In this document: positions 40,101-47,850 of the stretch, piece after piece
Numbering within the stretch: position 1 is the stretch's first letter
Layout of the letters: every line of letters begins with the position of its first letter
Virus record (IMG/VR): IMGVR_UViG_3300021963_000165
Location: 1-53,320 of that record
Source of the DNA: a virus
Reading direction: 5' to 3' (one strand)
Length of the DNA: 53,320 bases
Notes under the pieces: generated by a model
Told to the model about the DNA's origin: nothing
The model's input: only the letters and a program-made list of their open reading frames with translations
Databases searched by the model: none
Position numbers and translations under genes: made by a program

Positions 40101-41551
40101 CTGCGGATGACACGCTGCGCCTCGGCGTAGTCCTGCTGAGTGCTAGTGAGTTCCTTGAGCGCGATATTGAGCCGGCCGATCGTGGCGGCGTACTCAGCCG
40201 ATGCAGTGACCTGCTGGCGTACCAGGCTGATCTGGGCACCAATAGCCGCACCAGCAAACGCGCCGCCAACGGTTCCAATGCCGGGAATGGCTGAGCCGAC
40301 CACCGCGCCGATCGTGCCGCCGACAGCGCCTTCAACGCCGCCAAAGATGCCGCCCGATGCAATTGCGCCGGCGGCCTGCAGCCGCTGACCCAGCTTGTTG
40401 CCACCGCCCTGGGTCTTCTCCAGCTGGCGGTCGATCTTGGCCAGCTCGCGGCTGGCCTCCTTGAATTCAGCGCTGCTGCTGTTGACCGCGTTGCGCAGCG
40501 ATTCCCACGCCGAGCGCTGCGACCGCAGGCTGTTGATGCTGCCGTCCGAGGCGGCCGTCGCACCGCGGATGTCCTGGGCGACCTGCTTGTAGCTGTTGCC
40601 CATCAGCTCGTTTTGCTGGGCAATGCGGCTCAGACCAACCGCTTGGATTGAGCGATACAGCTCGCTCGTCTCCATCATCGGCAGCTCGATGGCTGCCTGG
40701 CCTTGCTTGCGCTGGTTGCGAGCGATCGACTTCTCGATCGCGATCCGGTCGCCAATCGTGCTGGCGCTTTGCGAGAACGCCAGGAAACCGCTGCTGGTGT
40801 TGCGGCTGGCCTCGAGGCGCCGACGAGCTGCCTCGACGGCCGGGTTGGCGAATTCCTGATTGAGCTGGCGCTGGACGTTTGCGATTTCACGCGATACCCG
40901 GATCCAGTCCGTGCCACCGCGACTCAGGTTGACAAATTCCTCGTTGAGCTCGCTCAGCCGCTGCTGCAGCCCGGCCGTGGTGTTCGGCAGCTCCGGCAGC
41001 GCTGCTCCACCCTTGCCGCCCTCCCTGAACGTTTCAAAGCCAGCGATGACGTTCTGCCGACCCAGCGCCGTGTTGAACGGCAGCTGGCGGCGCTGGATTT
41101 CGGTGAGGGCGTCGGTGTACTGCCGCGAGTAGACGCTGAGATCCTGCAGACCGCGGCGCAGCGCAGCGATCTGTTTGTCAAATGTGCCCGGCTTGGAGCC
41201 GACAATCTGCGCCTTGAGTTGCGCGTCGGTGAACTGCTTGACGCCCGTCGACGCTTCCTTGTAGGCGCCGCCAAGGTCTTTGATGTCCTTGCCGAGCTTC
41301 TTATAGACAGTGCCGCTGATGGACGCCTGCCCCTGCAGCGCCTTGAGCGCCTCGATCTGGCCGCGCAGTGACTGCTCGGTCTGCTCGCCGGCCTTGCCGA
41401 AGGCCAGGATTTCCTTCCGCGCCTTGCTCAGCTGCTGGTCGCTCGGACCGATCGCCTGCTGAAGACCCTTAAACGCGCCCTTGAGTTTGTCGAAGCCTTC
41501 TAGGCCTTCGATCTGGGCGAGGATCTTAAGCCGTGCGACCTGTTCAGCCAT
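37154..41551 (-). CDS. Tape measure protein with M23-like domain
   Basis: 1465 residues, the longest frame but one. Residues about 435-600 hold the tape-measure core ([55 protein letters not shown]). Long Gln/Glu/Lys coiled coils surround it, with a Gly-Ala hydrophobic stretch near 405-440. About 1000-1090 is an LytM/M23 fold ([28 protein letters not shown]), but the HxH partner reads A-L-H, so catalytic competence is doubtful. The C-terminal Gly/Ala helices likely insert in the membrane. Length sets the tail length. Confidence 0.9.
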   Translation of the reverse strand: [1465 protein letters not shown]

Positions 41552-41831
41552 TGTCGTTCAGCACCTGAAGAGCGGCCGCTTCCATGACCTGGATGCCCTC
41601 CAGCATGGCCTTGTGGTCCTCAACTGAGTATAGGTCGCACATCCAGCGCAGGGCTTCGTACTTCAGTCCGGTGAAGCCGCCCATTGTGGTGTTCCACTGA
41701 GTCTGGAGACGCAGAAACATCATCACGATGTCCCAGTTCTCGTCCCAAACCTCGAAATCTGTTTCAGCCGGCTCAGGATTAGGCAGGACGACGCCCATTA
41801 AGCGAGCGTCGTCCTCCGTCTCATCCTTCAC
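41544..41831 (-). CDS. T domain of the tail chaperone (DUF1799-like)
   Basis: 95 residues if translated from its own ATG (MKDETEDDARLMG). The family (DUF1799) is normally made only as the frameshifted C-terminal part of GT. LRLQTQWNTTMGGFTGLKYEALRWMCDLY is the typical core. The ATG is internal to the open frame that begins at the slippery site, so a free T may not be made. It overlaps the tape-measure start by eight bases. Confidence 0.7.
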   Translation of the reverse strand: MKDETEDDARLMGVVLPNPEPAETDFEVWDENWDIVMMFLRLQTQWNTTMGGFTGLKYEALRWMCDLYSVEDHKAMLEGIQVMEAAALQVLNDNG

Positions 41832-42193
41832 CGCACCCGCTGCGGCCCAGTATTGAGCCGCGTCCTCTAGTTTTTTGCTTTGCCGCCTTCCAGGCTTGCC
41901 AGGTAGGCGGCGATGATCCCACGGGTGAAATAGGGATCATCCAGCAACTCCTTGAGGTTCGCCTTGTTGAAGGGAACATCCTTGCCGGCTTCGTCCGCAA
42001 TGCCTTCCCAACCAGTGAGGACGGTCTCGACTAACTCGAGGTCGCCCTTGTCGATCAGCTTCTGAAATTCAGCGCGACCGATCCGCTTGAAGATTGCGTC
42101 GAAGGTCTCGCTTTCAAACCGGCCGCCGTCGACAGGGGATTCAACGGTGACCGGCCACTTGAAAGTCGAAGACTTCTTGCGGACGAATGCCAT
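41544..42193 (-). CDS. Tail assembly chaperone fusion (G-T) by -1 frameshift
   Basis: The first 108 codons are those of the G-like gene. At the end of it, an A AAA AAC heptamer followed immediately by a TAG lets ribosomes slip back one base. The new frame continues KKLEDAAQYWAAAGAVKDETE into the downstream frame (stop at 41544), with no stop between. Lambda and many siphoviruses make gpGT this way to coat the tape measure. The resulting fusion is about 216 residues. Frame and motif are seen directly; use is inferred from the family. Confidence 0.85.
41867..42193 (-). CDS. Tail assembly chaperone G
   Basis: 108 residues (MAFVRKKSSTFKWPVTVESP, then FDAIFKRIGRAEFQKLIDKGD). Charged and helical, lying between tail tube and tape measure, as in lambda G. 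It stops at TAG after KAKN; the last codons form the slippery site. Ends with a Lys/Asn tail. Confidence 0.8.
   Translation of the reverse strand: MAFVRKKSSTFKWPVTVESPVDGGRFESETFDAIFKRIGRAEFQKLIDKGDLELVETVLTGWEGIADEAGKDVPFNKANLKELLDDPYFTRGIIAAYLASLEGGKAKN
41870..41876 (-). promoter_or_regulatory. Slippery heptamer A AAA AAC
   Basis: Zero frame reads GCA AAA AAC TAG; a one-base slip gives GCA AAA AAA CTA. X-XXY-YYZ form, six A followed by C, with the zero-frame stop directly behind it. No obvious stem was searched for downstream; the stop itself may stimulate slippage. Confidence 0.85.
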
Positions 42194-42211
42194 GCAGGTG
42201 TTCTCCCAGGA

Positions 42212-43144
42212 TCAGGTGAAGGCGAGGCTGACCTCGTCGTTACCGGCAGAGGTCGGAATTGCCACGTAGGGCAGGTTCAGCATTTGGATGCCGTCGCTGT
42301 CACTATACGTGGGGTTGCCAATGTCGACCTTCTGTGCAGTGAAGGTGACAATGTTGCCTGCGGTAGTGCCGTGGGCAAAAGTCAGGCTGCCGGTGGTGTT
42401 GTTGTTGGCGATCGTGAAGTAATCCTTCTGAGCGATCGTCGGGGCTTCAATCACGACCTCGCCAGCGGGGGCGCGGTTGGTGATCAGGGTCTGCTTGGTG
42501 CAGCCGATCAGCTCGCGGTACACAACCTCGTTCGCCACATCGAAGCTGACGTTCATCAGACAGCCGCTGTAAGACAGCAGGCTGAAGTTGGAGGTGTTGC
42601 CCTCCTTGAAGATCAGCGGGGTGGCCTGGTTGCTGTAGGTGGTGGTCGGAGCCGCAGTGTCGGTCGGGGCGTTGTAGATGCCGGTCATCGTGAACGAGAT
42701 CACCGGGATCTCATTCAGGTTGCAGGTCATCGTGAAGGTGCCGCGGCAGCCAGTGGCCTTGTGCAGCACACCATCATTGTTGAAATAGATGGTGGCCGAG
42801 CTGAAGCTGCTCGAGACCGGCGCGTAGGTCACGCTGGTGGAAGCCACTACGGTCTCAGAGAAGCCGCACGCCTTCAGCAGTGCGCCGTAGCGAGGAGCGG
42901 TGCCAGCGGTGCCGGAGCCAGCCAGTTCCACCTCAAAGGTGATGCCCACGCGGGTGTTGCCGAGCAGCTGCTCGGAGTTGCCAAGGTAGGGACGGATCAA
43001 GTCCCGGCTGACAACGTCGGCCTCCAGCGGGGTGATGTCGAGATTACGGACAAGAACGGCATCAGCGCCGACAGGGGTGCTGTCAGTGCCGTAAGTCGTC
43101 TCAGCCTTCGCCAGAATCAGGCGCTTGCGAGTCAGCAGAGCCAT
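42212..43144 (-). CDS. Major tail tube protein
   Basis: 310 residues (MALLTRKRLILAKAETTYGTDSTPVGADAVLVRN). The opening and the beta-rich continuation match Phage_tube_2-type tail tube proteins. Position upstream of the chaperones and the tape measure is as expected. Overlaps the upstream small gene by 44 bases. Two tube-like proteins in one phage (see 31310) is worth noting. Confidence 0.8.
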   Translation of the reverse strand: MALLTRKRLILAKAETTYGTDSTPVGADAVLVRNLDITPLEADVVSRDLIRPYLGNSEQLLGNTRVGITFEVELAGSGTAGTAPRYGALLKACGFSETVVASTSVTYAPVSSSFSSATIYFNNDGVLHKATGCRGTFTMTCNLNEIPVISFTMTGIYNAPTDTAAPTTTYSNQATPLIFKEGNTSNFSLLSYSGCLMNVSFDVANEVVYRELIGCTKQTLITNRAPAGEVVIEAPTIAQKDYFTIANNNTTGSLTFAHGTTAGNIVTFTAQKVDIGNPTYSDSDGIQMLNLPYVAIPTSAGNDEVSLAFT

Positions 43145-43280
43145 CGGTGGTTACCTCAGGAGTTGCGTGAGCAGGGGTGTAGGCCGGCTCAGTACGCTCG
43201 ATGAGCTTCCGCTTGCCGGTTTTGGGGTCCAGGAGGTAAGACCCTCCCTGCCCATGGTATTCATCGACCGTGATAGCCAT
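43101..43280 (-). CDS. Small tail-connector protein
   Basis: 59 residues from ATG 43278-43280 (MAITVDEYHGQGGSYLLDPKTGKRKLIERTEPAYTP), Pro/Asp/Thr-rich at the end. The GGSYLLDPKTGKR pattern recurs in phages between tail terminator and tail tube. Overlaps the tail tube start by 44 bases. Function unknown. Confidence 0.6.
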   Translation of the reverse strand: MAITVDEYHGQGGSYLLDPKTGKRKLIERTEPAYTPAHATPEVTTDGSADSQAPDSGEG

Positions 43281-43282
43281 CG

Positions 43283-43705
43283 TCAGGCGCTCAAGTTGGT
43301 GATGGAGGTTCTGTACCTGACAAGGTAGTCGCACATGACAACACCTGCAGGTTGATCGGCCTCAACTGTTTGGAACTCTACTCGCAGTGGCTGAATGTCC
43401 ATGGATAGGCCACCAAGGGTGAGGTCGTTCATCACCTTGGCGTGCAGACTTTCGACAATCGGATCAGCAGCTTGATCCGGCACGTTTGCACGCACCACAA
43501 CAGCAATCCTGACGGTCAGCGACCAATCAAGTGTCGGCAGGCTGGTGTTCTGCTGGGCGGTGTCCTCGAGCGGCTCAACAACGATGGCCGGGCTTTCCTG
43601 CCGCGCCATCGGCTCCACCCTGCTGCGATAGATCCGAGTGCCAACACCGGTGGTGCTGGTCAATGCGCTGCGGATAGCAGCGAGGATCTGTTCGCGCTTG
43701 CTCAT
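43283..43705 (-). CDS. Tail terminator-like protein (U type)
   Basis: 140 residues (MSKREQILAAIRSALTSTTGVGTRIYRSRVEPMARQESPAI). The I-x-R-S-R-V-E-P segment and the alpha-beta layout fit the lambda U/tail terminator family, and the gene lies just ahead of the tail tube genes. It would cap the tail at its head-proximal end. Confidence 0.7.
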   Translation of the reverse strand: MSKREQILAAIRSALTSTTGVGTRIYRSRVEPMARQESPAIVVEPLEDTAQQNTSLPTLDWSLTVRIAVVVRANVPDQAADPIVESLHAKVMNDLTLGGLSMDIQPLRVEFQTVEADQPAGVVMCDYLVRYRTSITNLSA

Positions 43706-43767
43706 GGGTTCAGATTAGCCGGGTTGCGTGATGTGGGCGCGGGCAAACGCGGGACATTCCTAGAAGA

Positions 43768-44160
43768 TCAGCACGTTGCGGCGGCGTACATCACCCCAGT
43801 GCCTTCGGTAATGGTGCTGGCCGAGTCGTTGTAGACAAGGAACGCAGTCTCCTGGCCGACCTGCAGCACTGTTCCGCCGCCCTTGGCGATGTCCAGTGTC
43901 TGCTCGTCCTCGTTCCACGCCAGCTCGCCAGCGGTGTCTGCGTTGCCGCCAGTCGTCAGCAGCTGGATCGACTGCAACGTCGGGTTGCGATTCCACGGCG
44001 CATACTCCAGCGCCGACCACACCGAACTGCCGTTGCCAACCTTGGCCTGCTTAGTGTCGGTCTCGTAGCCGATCTCACCCGCCGCAAGCACAGGATTGGC
44101 TGCCGTCCAGTTGGCTGCCGTGTCTCGGCGAAGCTTGATTCGCTGGCGAGTAGTAGCCAT
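43768..44160 (-). CDS. Tail adaptor with Mtd N-terminal-like domain
   Basis: 130 residues. MATTRQRIKLRRDTAANWTAANPVLAAGEIGYETDTKQAKVGNGSSVWSAL matches the N-terminal domain of major tropism determinant-type and other fibre-attachment proteins. The rest (DEQTLDIAKGGGTVLQVGQETAFLVYND) is a short beta domain of capsid-decoration or fibre type. It lies in the head-tail connector block. Diversity-generating elements were looked for and not found. Confidence 0.65.
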   Translation of the reverse strand: MATTRQRIKLRRDTAANWTAANPVLAAGEIGYETDTKQAKVGNGSSVWSALEYAPWNRNPTLQSIQLLTTGGNADTAGELAWNEDEQTLDIAKGGGTVLQVGQETAFLVYNDSASTITEGTGVMYAAATC

Positions 44161-44591
44161 CAGCTCGCGCCTCCGCCGTCGATCTCGTTGGTATCAACCC
44201 ATTCTGATCCGTTGTAGATCAGGGCATCGCCCTGCTGAGCGCTGGTGATGTTCACGTCGGTGAGATCAGCAAGGCCAAAGTCACGCGGATCCTGGCCAGG
44301 GGCAGAGCTTTCGGGTGCCAGCCTCGTCAGCATCAGATCGGTGAACATGCCGTCATCGATCTTCATCGCTTCCCGTACCTGATAATTCACGCCATCGACC
44401 GTGATCGGCGAGCCGTATAGCAAACCGCCAAAATCGGCAGTCCGCACGGTCAGTTTGTAGTCGGTGGTCAGCACCATGCCATCGGCCACCACCTGCGACG
44501 GCATGTCCAAGATTCCCTTGGCGGTCACGGCGCCACTGGTGCAGGTGACGCCGAAGTCCTCGAGGAACAGATTCAGATCTTCCGTGATCAC
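44160..44591 (-). CDS. Head-tail joining protein with fibre-like tail
   Basis: 143 residues. Residues 1-85 (MITEDLNLFLEDFGVTCTSGAVTAKGILDMPSQ) resemble the lambda FII/head-tail joining type that is encoded here. The last 50 (GLADLTDVNITSAQQGDALIYNGSEWVDT) are a typical fibre motif added at the C-terminus. It overlaps the next gene by one base. The fused fibre repeat suggests decoration of the neck. Confidence 0.65.
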   Translation of the reverse strand: MITEDLNLFLEDFGVTCTSGAVTAKGILDMPSQVVADGMVLTTDYKLTVRTADFGGLLYGSPITVDGVNYQVREAMKIDDGMFTDLMLTRLAPESSAPGQDPRDFGLADLTDVNITSAQQGDALIYNGSEWVDTNEIDGGGAS

Positions 44592-45598
44592 AGCGCCACC
44601 GCCTTGCCGCGTGCAATCAGGCTAGCCGCATCGGCTGCCAGCACTGAAACCTCGGTTCCAGCCCAAGTCTGCCGGCCGCCCAGCATCACGTTGCCCAGCA
44701 GACGGATGCGCTGCTCGCGGCCGATTGGACGCCGTGGCATCACCTGCTTAAGTCGCTCGATTCGAAACACACCCGTCGCGCAATCCAAGTCATTGCGCCC
44801 ATAGCTCACCAGCGCCTTGCTGCCATACACCTCCAGCCCGCCGGGAAAGACGCACATTGGCTGCCAGCCTTGAGCGTGTTCCGGTGCCCCCCAGTCGTCC
44901 TGCGCCGTCACGACCGGCGATTGCGAAATCATCCGCGGAGCATGTGGTGATGCCGCGTCAAACGTCAGGAATCCCATGTGGTACAGACGATGCCGCCGAG
45001 GATGCTTCTCCCAGCTGTGCATCATCATGATCTTCTGGCCCTCCCAGTCGACCGCCGGCGAGCCACCGCTCAGCCGGCCCCACTGCCAGCTCACCGGCGC
45101 ATGGCGCCATTCCTGAACCACCTCATCGCCATCGAGCTCCAGCACCACCCAGCCAGCTGTGCCCATGTCGTAGATGCACCGCAGCGCACCCTCCGCCTCA
45201 AAAAACGTCCAGTTCTTTTCCTTGCCTGACCAATCATTGGCGCCGTACTTCGGCACGATCACACTGGCCAGCGTCCAGGTCTTGCCTTTCTTTACCCGCC
45301 CATAGGCTTGCACACACTTCCAGCCCTTCTCGTCGCCATAGCGGGCGATTGAAAACGCAATCCAAACATCGCCGCCGAACCAGAACAGCCTTGGATCTTC
45401 AAAGGAGCACCCGGCGTAGCCCGCGACCTTCAAGCGCTGGTTTTTCAGCACCTTCATGTCGCGATCCATCTCAGCGAGCACGATCTCACTGACCTTGAAA
45501 TCCTCAGGCTCAGAACGGTACGCCAACAGAAAGCCCTCCCCAGTCGAAACCAGGGAGGGGTTGTAGTTCCGCTTGGCCTGGATCAGACCAGCGATCAT
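44588..45598 (-). CDS. GH130-like five-bladed propeller fused to a small head-type domain
   Basis: 336 residues. Residues about 1-285 follow the GH130/glycoside-phosphorylase superfamily: RNYNPSLVSTGEGFLLAYRSE, FEDPRLF (67-72), EKNWTFFEAEGALRCIYDM (127-145), and a late FPGGLEVYGSKALVSYGRND (251-270). Residues about 293-336 (REQRIRLLGNVMLGGRQTWAGTEVSVLAADAASLIARGKAVAL) match a small protein usually encoded alone between capsid and connector. The gene is ATGA-linked downstream and starts two bases after the capsid stop. Whether the propeller is catalytic or a sugar-binding decoration is unknown. Confidence 0.7.
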   Translation of the reverse strand: MIAGLIQAKRNYNPSLVSTGEGFLLAYRSEPEDFKVSEIVLAEMDRDMKVLKNQRLKVAGYAGCSFEDPRLFWFGGDVWIAFSIARYGDEKGWKCVQAYGRVKKGKTWTLASVIVPKYGANDWSGKEKNWTFFEAEGALRCIYDMGTAGWVVLELDGDEVVQEWRHAPVSWQWGRLSGGSPAVDWEGQKIMMMHSWEKHPRRHRLYHMGFLTFDAASPHAPRMISQSPVVTAQDDWGAPEHAQGWQPMCVFPGGLEVYGSKALVSYGRNDLDCATGVFRIERLKQVMPRRPIGREQRIRLLGNVMLGGRQTWAGTEVSVLAADAASLIARGKAVAL

Positions 45599-45600
45599 GC

Positions 45601-47850
45601 TCAGGACAGAGCGCCGGTGCCGTAGCAGAAGGCGCCGGCCTGCTTCACAGCGAAGTCGACATCCTGCAGAGCAATGATGCGCACGGTGCCGCTGGTGGCG
45701 CCGGCGTAGGGATCGAGGGTCAGGTCAAGACCGGACCACATGCCCATGATCATCTGGTTGAAAGCACCGAACACGATGTCATCCAGCAGCAGCTGGTTGG
45801 ACAGCACCACGGGGTAGCCGTTCACTTCGTCGTTCTCGTAGACGAACTTGGCTTCCGTGCCAGCCACGCTGGTGGTCTTCAGAGCGCCGCGAGCAGAGGC
45901 GTTCATCAGATAGCGCATGGCGCCGATGTCGGCGTTGTCCTTGGCGACCTCGGTCTCCATCTGCACCAGCTGGGCGAAAGTGCCGTAGCCGGTCAGGTTG
46001 ACGGTGTTGATGCCAGCGGTGTTAATCAGGCCCAGGGGCTGGTTGCTGTTACCGGAGCCATACAGGCCAGCGCGGTCGATCTCGAGAGCGATCACGCGAG
46101 CCAGGTCGTTGCGCACCATCTGCTCCACATCGATGGAGCTCTGGAGCAGCAGGCGACGGCTGTAGTCGACGAAGGCGCCCACGGTCTTGGGCGACATGGT
46201 CACCTGACCCAGGGTCTGCTCGGACTCGGTCGGAGCGTTGCCTTCACCCACCCAGTAAGCAGTGGCAGCGCCGGTCTGCTTGGGAATAGCGACGTTGCCC
46301 TGCAGGCCGTTCAGCACGGTGGCGCCGACTTGAGCCAGAGCGAGGCGGTTGCGAAGCAGCTCGATGAAGGAGCCAGCCAGCAGATCGGTGGCAACAAGGT
46401 TGCCGCCAGCGGTAGCGGGGGAGGTGGCCAGGTCACGGCGCAGCACCTCGTTGGGCACCATCAGGCCGTTGGCAGGCTTGCCGTAGGCCTTGGTGGCAGC
46501 GTCAGAAACTTCGCGCTCGAAAGCGGCAGCTTCAGCGGCCTGCTTGTCGCCAGGGTTGGCGAGGTAGTTCAGGGCGCGGAGGAAGGAGTAGCTGCGGGTC
46601 TCCTTCTCGTTCAGGCCGACCTCATTGGTCGATTCGATGCGGTGCTCCACTTTGGTGCTGCGGGTGTCGATTTTTTCGAGGAAGGCAGCACGGGCCTCGT
46701 CGAGGCTGCGGCCACCGTCGATGAGCTCACGTGCAAGCTCGGTCATGCCGTGCTTGTCGCCGAGGGCGGTGATGGAAGCGATACGGCTACGCTCGGCCTC
46801 GACGGCCTTGGACCGGATCACCTCCACGTCAGGGGTGGTGTTCTCCATTTGAACCTCAGGTTCTTGAGGGGTTGGTGATGCGGCGGTGGCCGCAGAGTCG
46901 ATCGCAAGCGACCGGCCTACACCCACAGTGGGGTCTGCCGGGATGCTAACAACCGACACTTCGTACGGACTCCACTGAGTGGCTACGAAGTTGTCGCCTC
47001 GCTCCTCCATCTTGTCGATGGCATAGCCAAAGCTGACGCCCCGAAGAACGCCGTCTTTAACATCAGCCATCACCTCCTTGGCGAAGCTATTGCGAGAGAA
47101 GCGGACTTTGACGTAGCCACGCTTCTTTTTGCCGTCGACCCATGCACGCTCGACGACACCCACCACCTTGTCAGGGTTGTGGTTGAAGAGCAGAGGTGCG
47201 CCCGAATTGAGTCGGGTCAGGTCAGCGGCTTCACCCTCGTGGCTCAGCACTTCGTTGCCGAAGTATCGAGCTACGGGGTATTCGGAGCTGAAGGGAAACT
47301 CGAAAGTCCGATCCTCCACCTCCGCGAAGACGGTGGCTTCGGTGCGCTGATATTTTCCTTCCATCGAGCGAAGGGCGTCGATCTTGGTCAGGGTGCTGAA
47401 GCGATGACCAACCATCGTCTCAGTTGCCTGCCAACCTTCTGCACCTTCGCGGAAAATGCGGATCAGCGCAGCGGGATCCTCTTCTGAGGCCTCGATGCTG
47501 AACTCGCTGTCGGGAACACCTAGTGTTCCCTCGCGCATGATGTGCTCGATCTGGCCACGGGCGCGGCCGCCAGAGCTATTCCAGCTGACGAAATCGCCAG
47601 TCTTAAGGTCGCCAGGCTTGGCTCGCTCGATGACCATCGGCATCACCTCTTCCTCGGCTGCTTCTTCAGCTTCGGTTTCGGCCTCGGGGTCTTCGCCAGA
47701 GAGGGTCTCGATCACATCCTCGACCACTTCGGCCATGTGCTCAGCCACGACCTCGGCCACGGTTTCACCAATAGCCGCTACTTGTTCTTCGGAAAGATCG
47801 TGCATTGCACGCTCTTTCTGCTCGTTGGTTTGTTCTTTGAGTTCGTCCAT
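45601..47850 (-). CDS. Tudor-like, S78 protease and HK97-type major capsid fusion
   Basis: 749 residues. Residues about 20-70 are acidic and helical. About 83-157 (LKTGDFVSWNSSGGRARGQI, VGHRFSTLTKI) is the HVA1/DUF2945 tudor-like fold. About 165-315 is prohead protease (LFNHNPDKVVGVVERA with the catalytic His; VLRGVSFGY with the Ser). About 335-749 is the HK97-type capsid (GGNLVATDLLAGSFIELLRNRLA, DLARVIALEIDRAGLYGSG). Protease-capsid fusions are known, but with a tudor-like domain in front I know of none. ATGA overlap with the portal gene. Confidence 0.85.
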   Translation of the reverse strand: MDELKEQTNEQKERAMHDLSEEQVAAIGETVAEVVAEHMAEVVEDVIETLSGEDPEAETEAEEAAEEEVMPMVIERAKPGDLKTGDFVSWNSSGGRARGQIEHIMREGTLGVPDSEFSIEASEEDPAALIRIFREGAEGWQATETMVGHRFSTLTKIDALRSMEGKYQRTEATVFAEVEDRTFEFPFSSEYPVARYFGNEVLSHEGEAADLTRLNSGAPLLFNHNPDKVVGVVERAWVDGKKKRGYVKVRFSRNSFAKEVMADVKDGVLRGVSFGYAIDKMEERGDNFVATQWSPYEVSVVSIPADPTVGVGRSLAIDSAATAASPTPQEPEVQMENTTPDVEVIRSKAVEAERSRIASITALGDKHGMTELARELIDGGRSLDEARAAFLEKIDTRSTKVEHRIESTNEVGLNEKETRSYSFLRALNYLANPGDKQAAEAAAFEREVSDAATKAYGKPANGLMVPNEVLRRDLATSPATAGGNLVATDLLAGSFIELLRNRLALAQVGATVLNGLQGNVAIPKQTGAATAYWVGEGNAPTESEQTLGQVTMSPKTVGAFVDYSRRLLLQSSIDVEQMVRNDLARVIALEIDRAGLYGSGNSNQPLGLINTAGINTVNLTGYGTFAQLVQMETEVAKDNADIGAMRYLMNASARGALKTTSVAGTEAKFVYENDEVNGYPVVLSNQLLLDDIVFGAFNQMIMGMWSGLDLTLDPYAGATSGTVRIIALQDVDFAVKQAGAFCYGTGALS
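46846..46865 (-). promoter_or_regulatory. Internal ribosome-binding site and start within the capsid fusion
   Basis: ATG 46846-46848 (Met335, MENTTPDVEV) has GAGG five to eight bases upstream on the minus strand, at the exact boundary between protease and capsid. Independent initiation here would make free 415-residue capsid protein, giving many capsid copies per protease, as with nested genes in lambda C/Nu3. It is a candidate only. Confidence 0.5.

Noticed and set aside
37154-41551. Active M23 peptidase in the tape measure
   Set aside because: The HxxxD part is present but the HxH motif reads A-L-H, so activity is doubtful; it is annotated as M23-like only.
43768-44160. Possible diversity-generating retroelement because of the Mtd-type domain
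   Set aside because: No reverse transcriptase and no template/variable repeat pair was found anywhere in the window.
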